A stretch of DNA of 64,000 bases from Hydrogenophaga crassostreae (GTDB lineage: Bacteria; Pseudomonadota; Gammaproteobacteria; Burkholderiales; Burkholderiaceae_C). The stretch lies in assembly GCF_001761385.1 (NCBI RefSeq), contig NZ_CP017476.1, positions 3,213,501 through 3,277,500 on the forward strand. The letters run 5' to 3'. Shown here piece after piece: positions 34,160 through 43,838 of this stretch. A program made the position numbers and the translations under genes. Under the pieces are notes generated by a model that did no database searches, was not told the DNA's origin, and saw nothing but the letters and a program-made list of their open reading frames with translations. The stretch's first letter is position 1. Every line of letters starts with the position of its first letter.

Positions 34160-35340
34160 AAACCAAAAGCCGTTTCAGCTTCGGCTCCTTGGCCGCCCAC
34201 GCCTTTTTGCTGGCCATCGTTCTGGCCTGGGTGCTGCCCACCTTTGGCCTGCTGGTCTCCAGCTTTCGCGACCGCGCCCAGATAGTCTCCAGCGGCTGGT
34301 GGACGGCCCTGTCCACCCAGACCCGTGCGGACATGCGACGCACCGCGGGCGCGCAAAGCGTCAAGCAAGAAGGCAACCAGTGGGTCATCACCGGGCGCCT
34401 GGTGCCCGAAGACAGCGAACTGCGCATGAGCCGCTTTTCCATGAAATCGTCCACCCCCGGCGAGTTCCCGGTGGGCACGCCGATTGAACTGGCCGACTCC
34501 CAGGTTTTTGACGATGAAGACGGCCAGCCCGATGGCACCATGGTGGTTCAGGCCGATGGCCAATACCGGCTGGCGCTGAACAAGCCATACGAGGACGATC
34601 GCGGCGTCCGGGTGTTCTATGTCGCCGAAACACCTCCCTCATTCGTCGCCACCAACTACCAGAAGGTGATCGATTCCGAAGGTGTGGGCCAGGCATTTCT
34701 CAACACCTTCAAGGTCACCATTCCTGCCACCTTCATTCCCATCCTGATCGCGGCTTTTGCGGCCTATGCCTTCAGCTGGATGGAGTTCCCCGGACGGCGC
34801 TGGTTGTTCGTGGTCGTGGTCGGTCTGCTGGTGGTACCGCTGCAAATGTCGCTGATCCCCCTGCTGCGCATGTACAACGAGCTGGGACAGACACTGGGCA
34901 TCGAATCGAAGTCCTACCTCGGGGTGTGGCTGGCCCACTCGGCATTCGGTTTGCCGCTGGCGATCTACCTGCTGCGCAATTACATCGCCGGGCTGCCGCG
35001 TGACATCATCGAGAGCGCGCGCATGGACGGTGCCACCCATTTCCAGATCTTCACCAGCATCGTGCTGCCGCTCTCTCTGCCTGCACTCGCCAGCTTTGCG
35101 ATTTTCCAGTTCCTCTGGGTGTGGAACGATTTCCTGGTCGCCCTGGTCTTCCTGGGCAAAGCGCCCGATCAGGTGGTGCTCACCATCAAGCTCAACGACC
35201 TGCTGGGTTCGAGGGGAGAGAGCTGGGAAATCCTGACCGCCAGCGCCTTTGTATCGATCGCGGTGCCGGTGATGGTGTTCTTCTCCCTGAAACGCTTCTT
35301 CGTGCGCGGCCTGTTGGCCGGCTCGGTGAAAGGCGGCTGA
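34156..35340 (+). CDS. aglG: Sugar ABC permease (AglG-like)
   Basis: Second CUT1 permease, MalG-like, 394 aa. TM1 is followed by an unusually long periplasmic segment (about 45-175), as in rhizobial AglG, then five TM helices. The EAA loop reads ESARMDGATHFQIFTSIVLP. It ends KRFFVRGLLAGSVKGG, the usual MalG-type C-terminus. Forms the translocation pore with AglF and couples to AglK. Confidence 0.9.
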   Translation: MKTKSRFSFGSLAAHAFLLAIVLAWVLPTFGLLVSSFRDRAQIVSSGWWTALSTQTRADMRRTAGAQSVKQEGNQWVITGRLVPEDSELRMSRFSMKSSTPGEFPVGTPIELADSQVFDDEDGQPDGTMVVQADGQYRLALNKPYEDDRGVRVFYVAETPPSFVATNYQKVIDSEGVGQAFLNTFKVTIPATFIPILIAAFAAYAFSWMEFPGRRWLFVVVVGLLVVPLQMSLIPLLRMYNELGQTLGIESKSYLGVWLAHSAFGLPLAIYLLRNYIAGLPRDIIESARMDGATHFQIFTSIVLPLSLPALASFAIFQFLWVWNDFLVALVFLGKAPDQVVLTIKLNDLLGSRGESWEILTASAFVSIAVPVMVFFSLKRFFVRGLLAGSVKGG

Positions 35341-35420
35341 GCCGCAAGCCGTTTCGCTCCCGCCCCCACTGCTTTTGATTCATACAACCATTCGCTTTTC
35401 GCGGAACATCCCAACACGCC

Positions 35421-36779
35421 ATGTCTGCTCCTAATTCCATTGCGCTGCCTCTTCCCTTCGAATGGGGTTGTGCGACTTCCGCTTTTCAGATCGAGGGCGC
35501 TGCCTCTCTTGGCGGCAAACTGCCCAGCATCTGGGACGACTTCTGCACCCAACCGGGCAACATCAAGGATGGCAGCAATGGCCTGACCGCCTGCGACCAT
35601 GTGCACCGCATGCGCGACGACGTGGCCTTGATCGCCGACCTCGGTTTTCGACACTACCGGTTTTCCATCGCCTGGAGCCGTGTGATCAATGAACGGGGTC
35701 AGCCCAATGCCGCTGGCTTTGACTTCTACAAGCGTCTGCTCGACGAGCTCGCACGCAAGGGCATCACCCCCAATGCCACCCTGTTTCACTGGGACCTGCC
35801 CTCCCATCTGAAAGGAGGCTGGCTCAACCGCGACACCGCCTACCGCTTTGCCGACTACGCCCGTTGTGTGGCCAGGGAACTGGGCGATGCATTGCCTCGG
35901 GTGGCCACGCTGAACGAACCCTGGTGCAGCGCCTTCCTGGGCTATGACCTCGGCGTGTTTGCGCCCGGTCATCAGAACCGCGAAGAATCGCTGGCGGCGG
36001 CCCACCACCTCATGCTGGCCCATGGACTGGCCATGCAGGCCTGGCGTGGCATGCGCGACGACACCGCCTTGGGTATCGTGCTCAACCCCGAACTTTGCGA
36101 CGCCGCCAGCGACAACCCAGCAGACCGGCAAGCCGCCCGCATGGCCGAACTGGAGCGCAACGATGTGTTCCTGAACCCCTTGTTCGGACGCGACTGGCCA
36201 GCAGAAATGCAAACCCAGATCGGCTCATTGGCAACAGTGCGCCAGGAAGGAGATCTCGCCATTTGCGCTCAGCCCCTGGACTTCATCGGGTTGAACTACT
36301 ACACGCGATCGGTTGCGCGCGCACCCCGAAGCGCCCATGAAAAATCACGCGGCTACGCATTTGTGCCGCCCTCTGGCGATGCGCTGCCCCTCACCGACAT
36401 CGGCTGGGAGATCTGCCCTGAGGGACTTGGCCGGATGGTGCGCAACCTCACCGGGCAATGGCCATTGCCGCCGATCTGGATCACCGAAAACGGCGCCGCT
36501 GACAACACAGAGGTTGGCGCAACCGGTGAATGCCAGGACACCTTGCGCCTGGGTTATCTGCAATCGCATCTGGCCGAGCTGTCACAACTGGTCCAATCGG
36601 GCTTTGATATCCGTGGCTACTATGTCTGGAGCCTGATGGACAACTTCGAATGGGCTCACGGCTATACCCAGCGATTCGGCGTGGTGCATGTGGACTACGC
36701 GACTCAGCAACGCACACCCAAAGCCAGCGCACACTGGCTCAGCGACCTGATGCGCCGGCAATCGATCGATGCGGCCTGA
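35421..36779 (+). CDS. GH1 beta-glucosidase
   Basis: Cytoplasmic retaining glycoside hydrolase, family 1, 452 aa with no signal peptide. Acid/base Glu166 in TLNEPWC and nucleophile Glu356 in ITENGAA are present, with FEWGCATSAFQIEGA at the N-terminus and SLMDNFEWAHGYTQRFG at the C-terminus. It hydrolyses beta-glucosides or related disaccharides to monosaccharides. Lying between importer genes and the GH13 gene, it suggests the locus handles both beta- and alpha-linked glucosides. Confidence 0.93.
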   Translation: MSAPNSIALPLPFEWGCATSAFQIEGAASLGGKLPSIWDDFCTQPGNIKDGSNGLTACDHVHRMRDDVALIADLGFRHYRFSIAWSRVINERGQPNAAGFDFYKRLLDELARKGITPNATLFHWDLPSHLKGGWLNRDTAYRFADYARCVARELGDALPRVATLNEPWCSAFLGYDLGVFAPGHQNREESLAAAHHLMLAHGLAMQAWRGMRDDTALGIVLNPELCDAASDNPADRQAARMAELERNDVFLNPLFGRDWPAEMQTQIGSLATVRQEGDLAICAQPLDFIGLNYYTRSVARAPRSAHEKSRGYAFVPPSGDALPLTDIGWEICPEGLGRMVRNLTGQWPLPPIWITENGAADNTEVGATGECQDTLRLGYLQSHLAELSQLVQSGFDIRGYYVWSLMDNFEWAHGYTQRFGVVHVDYATQQRTPKASAHWLSDLMRRQSIDAA

Positions 36780-36830
36780 TCCCGGCACGCAAGCTTTCCA
36801 CCTCAATCCCTTTCCCTGTATTTCCTTCCC

Positions 36831-38495
36831 ATGCAAGAAGTCTCAAACAATGCGCCCAACAGCGGCTGGTGGCGCGGCGGCGTGATCTACCAGATCTACC
36901 CGCGCTCATTTCAGGACAGCAACGGCGACGGCATCGGCGATCTGCCGGGCATCACGCAACGACTGGAACACATCGCTGCACTCGGCGCCGATGGCATCTG
37001 GATCTCGCCCTTCTTCAAAAGCCCGATGAAGGATTTCGGCTACGACGTCAGCGACTACTGCGACGTCGACCCGATGTTTGGCACCCTGGACGACTTCAAG
37101 CACTTGCTGGGCCGCGCCCATGCGCTGGGTCTCAAAGTCATGATCGACATGGTGTTGTCGCACTCCAGCGACCAGCACCCCTGGTTCACCGAGAGCCGCA
37201 GCAGCCACGACAACCCGCGCGCCGACTGGTACATCTGGGCCGATGCCCAGCACGACGGCACGCCGCCCAACAACTGGCTCTCCATCTTCGGCGGCAGTGC
37301 CTGGCAATGGGACACCCGCCGTTGCCAGTACTACATGCACAACTTCCTGAGCTCGCAGCCCGATCTCAACTTCCACAACCCCGAGGTGCAACAAGTCCTG
37401 CTCGACACGGTGAAATTCTGGCTCGACCTGGGGGTAGACGGCTACCGCCTGGACACCGCGAATTTTTACTTTCACGATGCGCAGTTGCGCAACAACCCCG
37501 GCCGGGGTGCGCCCGATCTGGCCAACCCCGATCCCGCCGTCAACCCCTTCAACCCCTACGCGCGGCAATGCCACGTGTACGACAAGAGCCAGCCAGAAAA
37601 TCTGGCGTTTCTGCAGCGCCTGCGCGCCCTGCTCGACCAATACCCCGACACCACCATGGTGGGTGAAATCGGTGACGACGACGGCCTCGCCCGCCTGGCG
37701 GAATACACCCGCAGCGGCCCCAACGGCGAACCACGCCTGCACATGGCCTACTGCTTTGATTTCCTCGGCGAAAACCACAGCGCGCCGTTCCTGCACGGCA
37801 TCTTGCAGCGCTTCATCACCGAAGTGGGCGACGGCTGGCCCTGCTGGGCCCTCTCCAACCACGATGTGGTGCGCTCCGCCACCCGATGGGGCGGTCCCAC
37901 GCCCCATCCGCAGCTGATCCAGACAGCCCTGGCTTTCCAGGCCAGCCTGCGCGGCACCCTGTGCCTTTACCAAGGTGAAGAGTTGGGTTTGCCGGAAGCC
38001 CAAATCGCCTACGAAGACCTGCAAGACCCCTACGGCATCACCATGTGGCCCGAATTCAAGGGACGCGATGGCTGCCGAACGCCCATGCCCTGGAACGACC
38101 AGGAGCGCCACGGCGGCTTCTCGACGGCCGAAAAACCCTGGTTGCCAGTGGCAAACGAGCACCTTGCGCTGGCCGTGGCCCGCCAGCGTGTCGATCCGCA
38201 CTCGACCCTGATGCAGTTCACGCGCCTGCTGCATTGGCGCCGCACACAGCCGGCGCTCCTGCAAGGCAGCATGACCCTCCTGCCGTCCGATCCGCAAGCG
38301 CTCGCCTTTGTGCGGGAACATGCGTCGGGCAGCCTGCTTTGCGTCTTCAACTTTTCCGGGCATCCACTGCGCTGGGCCGTACCTGGCAACTGGGCACCCG
38401 CCACGCTGCTGACAGGGAGCGGTCTGGAGGGGGCACAACTGCATGGCGGGCTCCTGCACCTCGAACCGTGGAGCGCTGCGCACCTTTCGAATTGA
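36831..38495 (+). CDS. aglA: GH13 alpha-glucosidase (AglA-like)
   Basis: Cytoplasmic alpha-glucosidase, 554 aa, GH13 oligo-1,6-glucosidase/alpha-glucosidase subgroup. VIYQIYPRSFQDSNGDGIGD, the nucleophile Asp208 in DGYRLDTANF, acid/base Glu279 in VGEIGDDDG and Asp345 in LSNHDVV are visible. NGDGIGD is the subgroup's Ca-binding-like loop. It should split imported sucrose, maltose or trehalulose-type sugars into glucose and a second sugar for the glucokinase encoded downstream. Confidence 0.93.
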   Translation: MQEVSNNAPNSGWWRGGVIYQIYPRSFQDSNGDGIGDLPGITQRLEHIAALGADGIWISPFFKSPMKDFGYDVSDYCDVDPMFGTLDDFKHLLGRAHALGLKVMIDMVLSHSSDQHPWFTESRSSHDNPRADWYIWADAQHDGTPPNNWLSIFGGSAWQWDTRRCQYYMHNFLSSQPDLNFHNPEVQQVLLDTVKFWLDLGVDGYRLDTANFYFHDAQLRNNPGRGAPDLANPDPAVNPFNPYARQCHVYDKSQPENLAFLQRLRALLDQYPDTTMVGEIGDDDGLARLAEYTRSGPNGEPRLHMAYCFDFLGENHSAPFLHGILQRFITEVGDGWPCWALSNHDVVRSATRWGGPTPHPQLIQTALAFQASLRGTLCLYQGEELGLPEAQIAYEDLQDPYGITMWPEFKGRDGCRTPMPWNDQERHGGFSTAEKPWLPVANEHLALAVARQRVDPHSTLMQFTRLLHWRRTQPALLQGSMTLLPSDPQALAFVREHASGSLLCVFNFSGHPLRWAVPGNWAPATLLTGSGLEGAQLHGGLLHLEPWSAAHLSN

Positions 38496-38596
38496 GCTGG
38501 AGCAGTGGGCACCTCGCCCGCGGCTTCGGCCTGGTCAACCGGGCGTGAATTCTCCCTTTTTCTGGCGATGTATCTCCGGCCACTCTGGCAAGATCG

Positions 38597-39961
38597 ATGG
38601 CAATGAACACCCGCCCCAGCCTCAACGCAGTCGCTGCGCCGATTTTTGGCGAATTTCTGCTCGGCATGACCGTGGCCTTCGCCGGGCTCTACCTCGCGTC
38701 GCACACCTCTGACGCCGCCGCAGGAACCTTCGGCCTGACCCAGCAAGTGCTGGAAACGCTGTTTGTCATTTTTCGGGTGCTGGCCATTGGTCTGGGCATC
38801 GTGGTGACCCAGTCCCTCGGCAGCCGCCGAATCGAGGCCGCGAAACGCACCGCCTACATGGCCTTGAGCTCGAGCACATGGGCTGGCCTGCTGGTGGTCG
38901 CGCTCATGGTTTTCGGGCGCTCCGCCATTCTCGAAGTGCTCAACGCACCGGCGTCCGTCATCCCCCTGGCGATGACCTACATGCTGCTGCTGGCCCCAGC
39001 CCTGCTGCTGGAGGCCTACAACCTGAGCATGGCATCGGTGTTGCGGGCGCACCTGTTTGCCCGCGAGTCGCTGTTCATCATGATCGCCATGCACGGCACC
39101 CATCTGCTGCTGGCTGTGTTGTTCATGCAAGGCCTGGGCGGCTGGGAAGGCTGGGGGCTCAACGGCTATGCACTGGCCTATTTTTTGAGTCGGGTATTTG
39201 GTCTGTGGATGCATTTGAGCTTCTGGCGCCGCCGCATGGATCTGCACCCGAACCGGCGACATTGGTGGGCCCTGTCCTTGCCGGCCATGGCGCCGGTGTT
39301 GCGCATCGGCGTGCCCGGTGCCGCTTTGGAACTGGGCTACCGGCTGGCATTCATGGTCTCGCTTTCGGCCACTGCGCGCCTGGGCGTGGCCGCGCTGGCG
39401 ACCCACTCCTACACCTTGCAAACACTGAAATACGTGTTGCTCATCAGCATGGCCATTGGCTGGGCCTGCGAGATCATGGTGGGCCGTTTGCTGGGGGCCG
39501 GCCGCTTGAAAGCCGCCGATGCCATGGTGCGCAAGGGTGTTCGAAACGGCATGCTCGCCTCGGGGCTTCTGGCGCTGGCCGCCGCCATCGGTGCACCCTG
39601 GATCATGCACGCCTTCACCCGCGATCCCGCCATCATCGCGGCCGCGCAACAGCTGCTGTGGATGTCGGTGGTTCTGGAAGTGGGCCGTGTGTTCAACCTG
39701 GTCGTGATCGGGTCGCTGCGCGCCACCGGCGACGTGCACTACCCTGTCATCGCCAGCCTGGCTTCATTCGTCCTGATTCTGGGCCTGGGTTCCTACCTGT
39801 TGAGCCGCCTCTGGGGTTTGCCCGGGGTGTGGCTGGCGTATGTGATCGACGAGTGCCTGCGTGGCGCACTCATGTGGTGGCGCTGGCAAGGGCGCGGCTG
39901 GTTGCCCCACGCCAAGCACTACCTCAAATCCTCGCGCCACGGCCCCACCGGGGACCCTTGA
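38597..39961 (+). CDS. MATE-family transporter in the sugar operon
   Basis: Inner-membrane protein of 454 aa with about 12 TM helices in two six-helix halves, MATE/MOP superfamily (GTFGLTQQVLETLFVIFRVLAIGLGIVV; second half RIGVPGAALELGYRLAFMV). MATE proteins export cations and drugs by Na or H antiport. Its position between aglA and glk, same strand, is unusual for sugar catabolism and could mean removal of an aglycone or a toxic glucoside product. ATG 38597 and ATG 38603 are both possible starts. Confidence 0.85.
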   Translation: MAMNTRPSLNAVAAPIFGEFLLGMTVAFAGLYLASHTSDAAAGTFGLTQQVLETLFVIFRVLAIGLGIVVTQSLGSRRIEAAKRTAYMALSSSTWAGLLVVALMVFGRSAILEVLNAPASVIPLAMTYMLLLAPALLLEAYNLSMASVLRAHLFARESLFIMIAMHGTHLLLAVLFMQGLGGWEGWGLNGYALAYFLSRVFGLWMHLSFWRRRMDLHPNRRHWWALSLPAMAPVLRIGVPGAALELGYRLAFMVSLSATARLGVAALATHSYTLQTLKYVLLISMAIGWACEIMVGRLLGAGRLKAADAMVRKGVRNGMLASGLLALAAAIGAPWIMHAFTRDPAIIAAAQQLLWMSVVLEVGRVFNLVVIGSLRATGDVHYPVIASLASFVLILGLGSYLLSRLWGLPGVWLAYVIDECLRGALMWWRWQGRGWLPHAKHYLKSSRHGPTGDP

Positions 39962-40021
39962 ACGCCCCTCAAAAGTCACCTCCATTTCCAACCCGCCCTT
40001 GTGCCGATCCCGCTTTCCCGC

Positions 40022-41032
40022 ATGTCTCATCAACCTGATTTCTCTTCTGCCCTTCGCTTGCTGGCCGACGTTGGGGGCACCAACGCCCGCTTTGCATTGC
40101 AGGCCGGATCGCACGGCGAGATCGCCCACATTCAAACCCTGCCCTGCGCCGACCACGCCACGCTGGGCGACGCCATCCACCATTACCTGTCCCTGCAAAC
40201 CCGGGACCAGCGCCCTGTTCTGGGGTCCATCGCCATCGCCAACCCGATTCAGGGCGACCGCGTGCAAATGACCAACCACCATTGGTCCTTCTCCATTTCC
40301 GAGCTGCGCGAGTCGCTGGGCCTGCAACGGCTTGAACTGCTCAACGACTTCACCGCCCTCGCGCTGGCACTGCCCCATTTGCCGGCCGCCGATCTGCGGC
40401 AGATCGGCGGGCGACCCGGCGTCTCGGCACAGGCCAGCAAAACCGCACTGGGATTGATCGGGCCCGGCACCGGGCTGGGTGTTTCGGGCCTGGTGCCCGA
40501 CGGGCGCGGAGGCTGGTACCCGTTGCAAGGTGAAGGCGGCCACGTCACGCTGGCGGCCACAAACGCGGCGGAGCATGCTGTTCTGGCGCTGCTGCAGGCC
40601 CGCTACGGCCATGTTTCTGCCGAGCGCGCGGTGAGTGGTCAAGGGTTGGGCAATCTGTATGGCGCATTGATCCAGCGCGACACCGGCCTGTGGCCAGTTC
40701 AGTTGCCTACCGCGGCTGAGATCAGCCTCGGCGCGATCAACGGCGGTGATCCGCGCGCCCATGAAGCCCTCGATCTGTTTTTTGCCTTTCTGGGCAACGT
40801 GGCCGGCAACCTCGCACTCACCCTGGGCGCCTGGGGCGGCATCTTCCTGGGCGGCGGCATCTTGCCGCGGCTCGGATCTCGCCTGGAACAATCTCAATTC
40901 CGTGAGCGGTTCGAAGCCAAGGGCCGTTTTGAGAACCACTTGAAGCAGGTGCCGGTCTGGGTGATCGAAGCCCGGCAATCACCGGCCTTGCTGGGTGCGG
41001 CCAGGAAGCTGGACATGGCCACAGAGGGGTAG
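40022..41032 (+). CDS. glk: Glucokinase
   Basis: Cytoplasmic ATP-dependent glucokinase, 336 aa, E. coli Glk family. LLADVGGTNARFAL is the phosphate-binding region; LELLNDFTALALALP and GPGTGLGVSGLVPDG carry the sugar and ATP sites; GEGGHVTLAATNAAE contains the catalytic-region Glu. ATG 40022 is preferred to GTG 40001. It converts glucose released by GH1/GH13 to glucose 6-phosphate, the zwf substrate encoded 6 kb downstream. Confidence 0.93.
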   Translation: MSHQPDFSSALRLLADVGGTNARFALQAGSHGEIAHIQTLPCADHATLGDAIHHYLSLQTRDQRPVLGSIAIANPIQGDRVQMTNHHWSFSISELRESLGLQRLELLNDFTALALALPHLPAADLRQIGGRPGVSAQASKTALGLIGPGTGLGVSGLVPDGRGGWYPLQGEGGHVTLAATNAAEHAVLALLQARYGHVSAERAVSGQGLGNLYGALIQRDTGLWPVQLPTAAEISLGAINGGDPRAHEALDLFFAFLGNVAGNLALTLGAWGGIFLGGGILPRLGSRLEQSQFRERFEAKGRFENHLKQVPVWVIEARQSPALLGAARKLDMATEG

Positions 41033-41089
41033 CACTGGCAAGAACGCCGCAATCAGGGCCACGGTGCCAGAGCCTCTCGCCGGGCGGGC

Positions 41090-42328
41090 TCAGACCTTCA
41101 GGAAGATGTCACGATCAGGCGCAAAACAGGCATGCAATGGCAACAGGGCGCCACCCAGCGCTCGGGCGTCCGAACCAATGCTGCCGGTCTCCAGCCGGGG
41201 CAATGCCTGCAAGCCCTCGGTGTTGTACGCAGTCAGTGCGTTGCGGGTTTGCGCCAGCAGCGATTGAAGCAGTGCGGGTGCGACCACCCCATCGATGACC
41301 ACCGCATCCAGATCCAGGAACGCCGTGCCCGAGACGATGCAATGCGCCAGTGCCAGGGCCGCATGGGCCATCCACTCTTGCGTATGGGGCAGCCAGGCGG
41401 CCTGCATGGCGCGCTCGTCGTAAGCGGCCATGGGATCAAGCGCGCGCTCCCGAAACCGCTGCTCCAGATCCCACAAAGACGCCTGCCCCACCAACTGGGG
41501 CGGCACACCGTTGCCCACGCCGGCGACCCCCAGGGGCAATGAGGCCACCGCACCGGCATTGCCGCTTTGCCCACGGTGAAGGTGGGAATGAAGCACCAGA
41601 CCACCGCCGATGAAGGTATCCAGAAACAGATACAGGAAACTCGGAATATCGCGGCCCTTGCCTTGCAGCAGCTCGGCCACGCAAGCGGCCGAGGTGTCCT
41701 TGGCAAAACTGACCGGGAGCTCGGTCATCTCTTGCACGCGTGCGCCCAGGTCGATACCGTTCCAGGCGTTGGCCTGCGCATCGGTGAGTCCCAGCATGCG
41801 GTGCCAACCACCCATCTGAAAGGGTGCCGCCACGCCAACGCCAACCACCCGGTCACGCAGGCCATCGAGACCATCGAGCAGTTTATGGAGATTGGCCTCT
41901 ATCGCGGGCAAGAGCAGGTCAGCGTCAGGAAAGGGGTAATCGAGCACGATGCGCTGGCGCACACGGCCGGTGAAATCCACCAGCAACCAATCGGTGCTGC
42001 GCCGACCAATCTTGATGCCGATGGCAAAAGCACCGTCGGGATTCAAGCTCAGGGGAACAGAGGGCTGGCCCACACGGCCGCGAACCGGCGCCTGTCGAAT
42101 CAGCAGGCCGTCTTCGTCCAGCCGCGCTGTGATCAGGCCGATGGTTTGAGCTGTGAGCCCGGTGAGCCTGGCCAACTCCGCTTTGGGCGCACTCCCGTGT
42201 GCCCGCAAGGCCTGCAACACGACGCGTTCATTGAACTGCCGCATGCCCCCCTGGTTCGAACCGCGCTGACGCAAGCGCAAAACAGCATCGTCGGGCAGAT
42301 GGGGGGTTGGGAGCAAAGTGTCAGACAT
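41090..42328 (-). CDS. ROK-family transcriptional regulator
   Basis: Repressor/sensor of 412 aa with an N-terminal winged HTH (QFNERVVLQALRAHGSAPKAELARLTGLTAQTI contains the helix pair) fused to a ROK sugar-binding domain (GIKIGRRSTDWLLVDFTG; VGVGVAAPF). The typical ROK zinc Cys cluster is not evident, and the ASK-type kinase residues look degenerate, so it is probably a regulator, not a kinase. Start ATG 42328. It follows the RbsD/FucU gene by 41 bases on the same strand and likely controls the frc fructose operon. Confidence 0.85.
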   Translation of the reverse strand: MSDTLLPTPHLPDDAVLRLRQRGSNQGGMRQFNERVVLQALRAHGSAPKAELARLTGLTAQTIGLITARLDEDGLLIRQAPVRGRVGQPSVPLSLNPDGAFAIGIKIGRRSTDWLLVDFTGRVRQRIVLDYPFPDADLLLPAIEANLHKLLDGLDGLRDRVVGVGVAAPFQMGGWHRMLGLTDAQANAWNGIDLGARVQEMTELPVSFAKDTSAACVAELLQGKGRDIPSFLYLFLDTFIGGGLVLHSHLHRGQSGNAGAVASLPLGVAGVGNGVPPQLVGQASLWDLEQRFRERALDPMAAYDERAMQAAWLPHTQEWMAHAALALAHCIVSGTAFLDLDAVVIDGVVAPALLQSLLAQTRNALTAYNTEGLQALPRLETGSIGSDARALGGALLPLHACFAPDRDIFLKV

Positions 42329-42369
42329 GGTTCGGTTGGCGACAAGGCTAGTTTGCCACTGCAAGCGGG

Positions 42370-42822
42370 TCAGGGGCGAAGCGCCTCTCCCATGACACCC
42401 TTGCGCAGCAAGAAGTTGCTCCAGGGCTGCAGCTCACCGGTCACCACGATGGCGTAGGCCGCACGCACACGCTCATAAAAGGCATAGCGCTCGACCGCTT
42501 CCAGTTGCTCGTCCTGCAAGCCCTCCTGCGTCAAAACAGCGATCGACTCCCGCTGCACCGCCGAGCGGTAGGTGGCCTCCCGGCCACACACCCGCATATA
42601 GGCCACAGGCTGTGGCACATCCTGGGCCAGCGGCAACACGCTGGCCACCGCCCTCATCACCCGGGTCATGCCCACCCCTGGCAAGCGAACCAGCGGCTTG
42701 CCGGCACCCAGACTCATTGCGGTGAAATTGGCATCGGCAAGCACGATGGCGTCGTCGTGACCCATTTCGGCCAGCAACTTGAGCAGATCGGGACTGAGCA
42801 GAGGGTCAATGCCTTTGAGCAT
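42370..42822 (-). CDS. RbsD/FucU-family sugar mutarotase
   Basis: Small cytoplasmic protein of 150 aa that interconverts sugar anomers. MLKGIDPLLSPDLLKLLAEMGHDDAIVLADANF has the family N-terminus with active-site His22, and the C-terminus YAIVVTGELQPWSNFLLRKG is conserved (Tyr and Asn). FucU acts on fucose, RbsD on ribose; the gene here belongs to a fructose-type ABC operon, so its substrate is uncertain. Start lies at ATG 42822 with GAAAGA upstream. Confidence 0.88.
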   Translation of the reverse strand: MLKGIDPLLSPDLLKLLAEMGHDDAIVLADANFTAMSLGAGKPLVRLPGVGMTRVMRAVASVLPLAQDVPQPVAYMRVCGREATYRSAVQRESIAVLTQEGLQDEQLEAVERYAFYERVRAAYAIVVTGELQPWSNFLLRKGVMGEALRP

Positions 42823-43030
42823 TTTTGTCTTTCAAAACGTCAACAAGGGCCAGCGCCAAAGGCTCTTGCCTCCAGGCGGCGGCCGGCATGGAGCGAGCGG
42901 CACGGCCTTGCCCCTGTCGCAACGGTTCTGCCAAACGGGCCGTTTCCGTCGACTCCAACGGCGGCCTCTGCGCCTGGTGGTCCACAAGACCTGAGACCAG
43001 GCCAGAAGCTTTGGACGGGCGATCGGTCAT
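42806..43030 (-). CDS. Possible small protein between frcA-like and rbsD-like genes
   Basis: 74-aa frame whose ATG (43028-43030) directly follows the frcA-like stop and whose end overlaps the RbsD/FucU start by 17 bases. The sequence is Arg/Ala/Leu-rich with a plausible amphipathic tail (ALALVDVLKDKNAQRH); no domain is recognised. Tight packing in the operon favours it, but low-complexity GC-driven composition means it may be a spurious frame. Confidence 0.3.
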   Translation of the reverse strand: MTDRPSKASGLVSGLVDHQAQRPPLESTETARLAEPLRQGQGRAARSMPAAAWRQEPLALALVDVLKDKNAQRH

Positions 43031-43837
43031 TCAGTGCGCCAGCGCTTCGGGCGGCAAATCGGCCACCTCTTTCGCGCCAGTCATCACCGCCACGGTGTCG
43101 CTCATGCTGATCGTTTTGGGGTTCACGATGGCTGCGCGCTTGCCCAGGCGGGCAATGTGGATGCGGTCGGCGACCTCGAACACATGCGGCATGTTGTGGC
43201 TGATCAGGATCACGGGCAGGCCTTTGTCGCGCACCCGGCGGATCAACTCCAGCACCATGTTGCCCTCTTTCACGCCGAGCGCTGCAGTGGGTTCGTCCAT
43301 GATGACCACGTGCTGCGCAAAGGCCGCAGCACGGGCCACGGCCACACACTGACGCTGGCCGCCAGACAGCGTTTCCACCGCCTGCGTCATGGAGCGGATG
43401 CCGACCTTGAGGTCGTTCATGCGCGCGATGCTTTCTTCCAGCATCTTTTTCTTGTCGATCATTTGCAGCACGCTGCCCATGAACCCCTTGCGCCGAATCT
43501 CGCGACCGAGGAAGAGGTTTTCGGCAATCGTCATGGCGGGCGCCACAGCCAGATCCTGGTACACCGTTTCGATGCCGGCGCGGCGCGCGTCGATCGGGCT
43601 TTTGAAATGGGCGCGGGTCCCGTCGAGGTAGATCTCGCCCTCGTCGGGAATCGTGGCCCCGGCCAGGCATTTGATCAGCGAGGACTTGCCGGCGCCGTTG
43701 TCGCCGATCACGGCCATGATTTCGCCGGCCCGCAGTTCGAAGTCGGCGCCGTCGAGCGCAGTCACCTGGCCATAGCGTTTGACCAGGCCTTTGGCCTGAA
43801 TGATCAAAGGGGATTGAGCGTTGGGTGCGGTGGTCAT
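43031..43837 (-). CDS. frcA: Sugar ABC importer ATPase (FrcA-like)
   Basis: ATPase of 268 aa with a single nucleotide-binding domain, unlike the double-domain RbsA/XylG proteins. Walker A GDNGAGKSS, TVYQDLAVAPAMTIAENLFLGRE, signature LSGGQRQCVAVARAA, Walker B VVIMDEPTAALG. This layout matches the rhizobial fructose importer FrcBCA. Only one base separates it from the permease stop. Confidence 0.9.
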   Translation of the reverse strand: MTTAPNAQSPLIIQAKGLVKRYGQVTALDGADFELRAGEIMAVIGDNGAGKSSLIKCLAGATIPDEGEIYLDGTRAHFKSPIDARRAGIETVYQDLAVAPAMTIAENLFLGREIRRKGFMGSVLQMIDKKKMLEESIARMNDLKVGIRSMTQAVETLSGGQRQCVAVARAAAFAQHVVIMDEPTAALGVKEGNMVLELIRRVRDKGLPVILISHNMPHVFEVADRIHIARLGKRAAIVNPKTISMSDTVAVMTGAKEVADLPPEALAH

Positions 43838-43838
43838 T

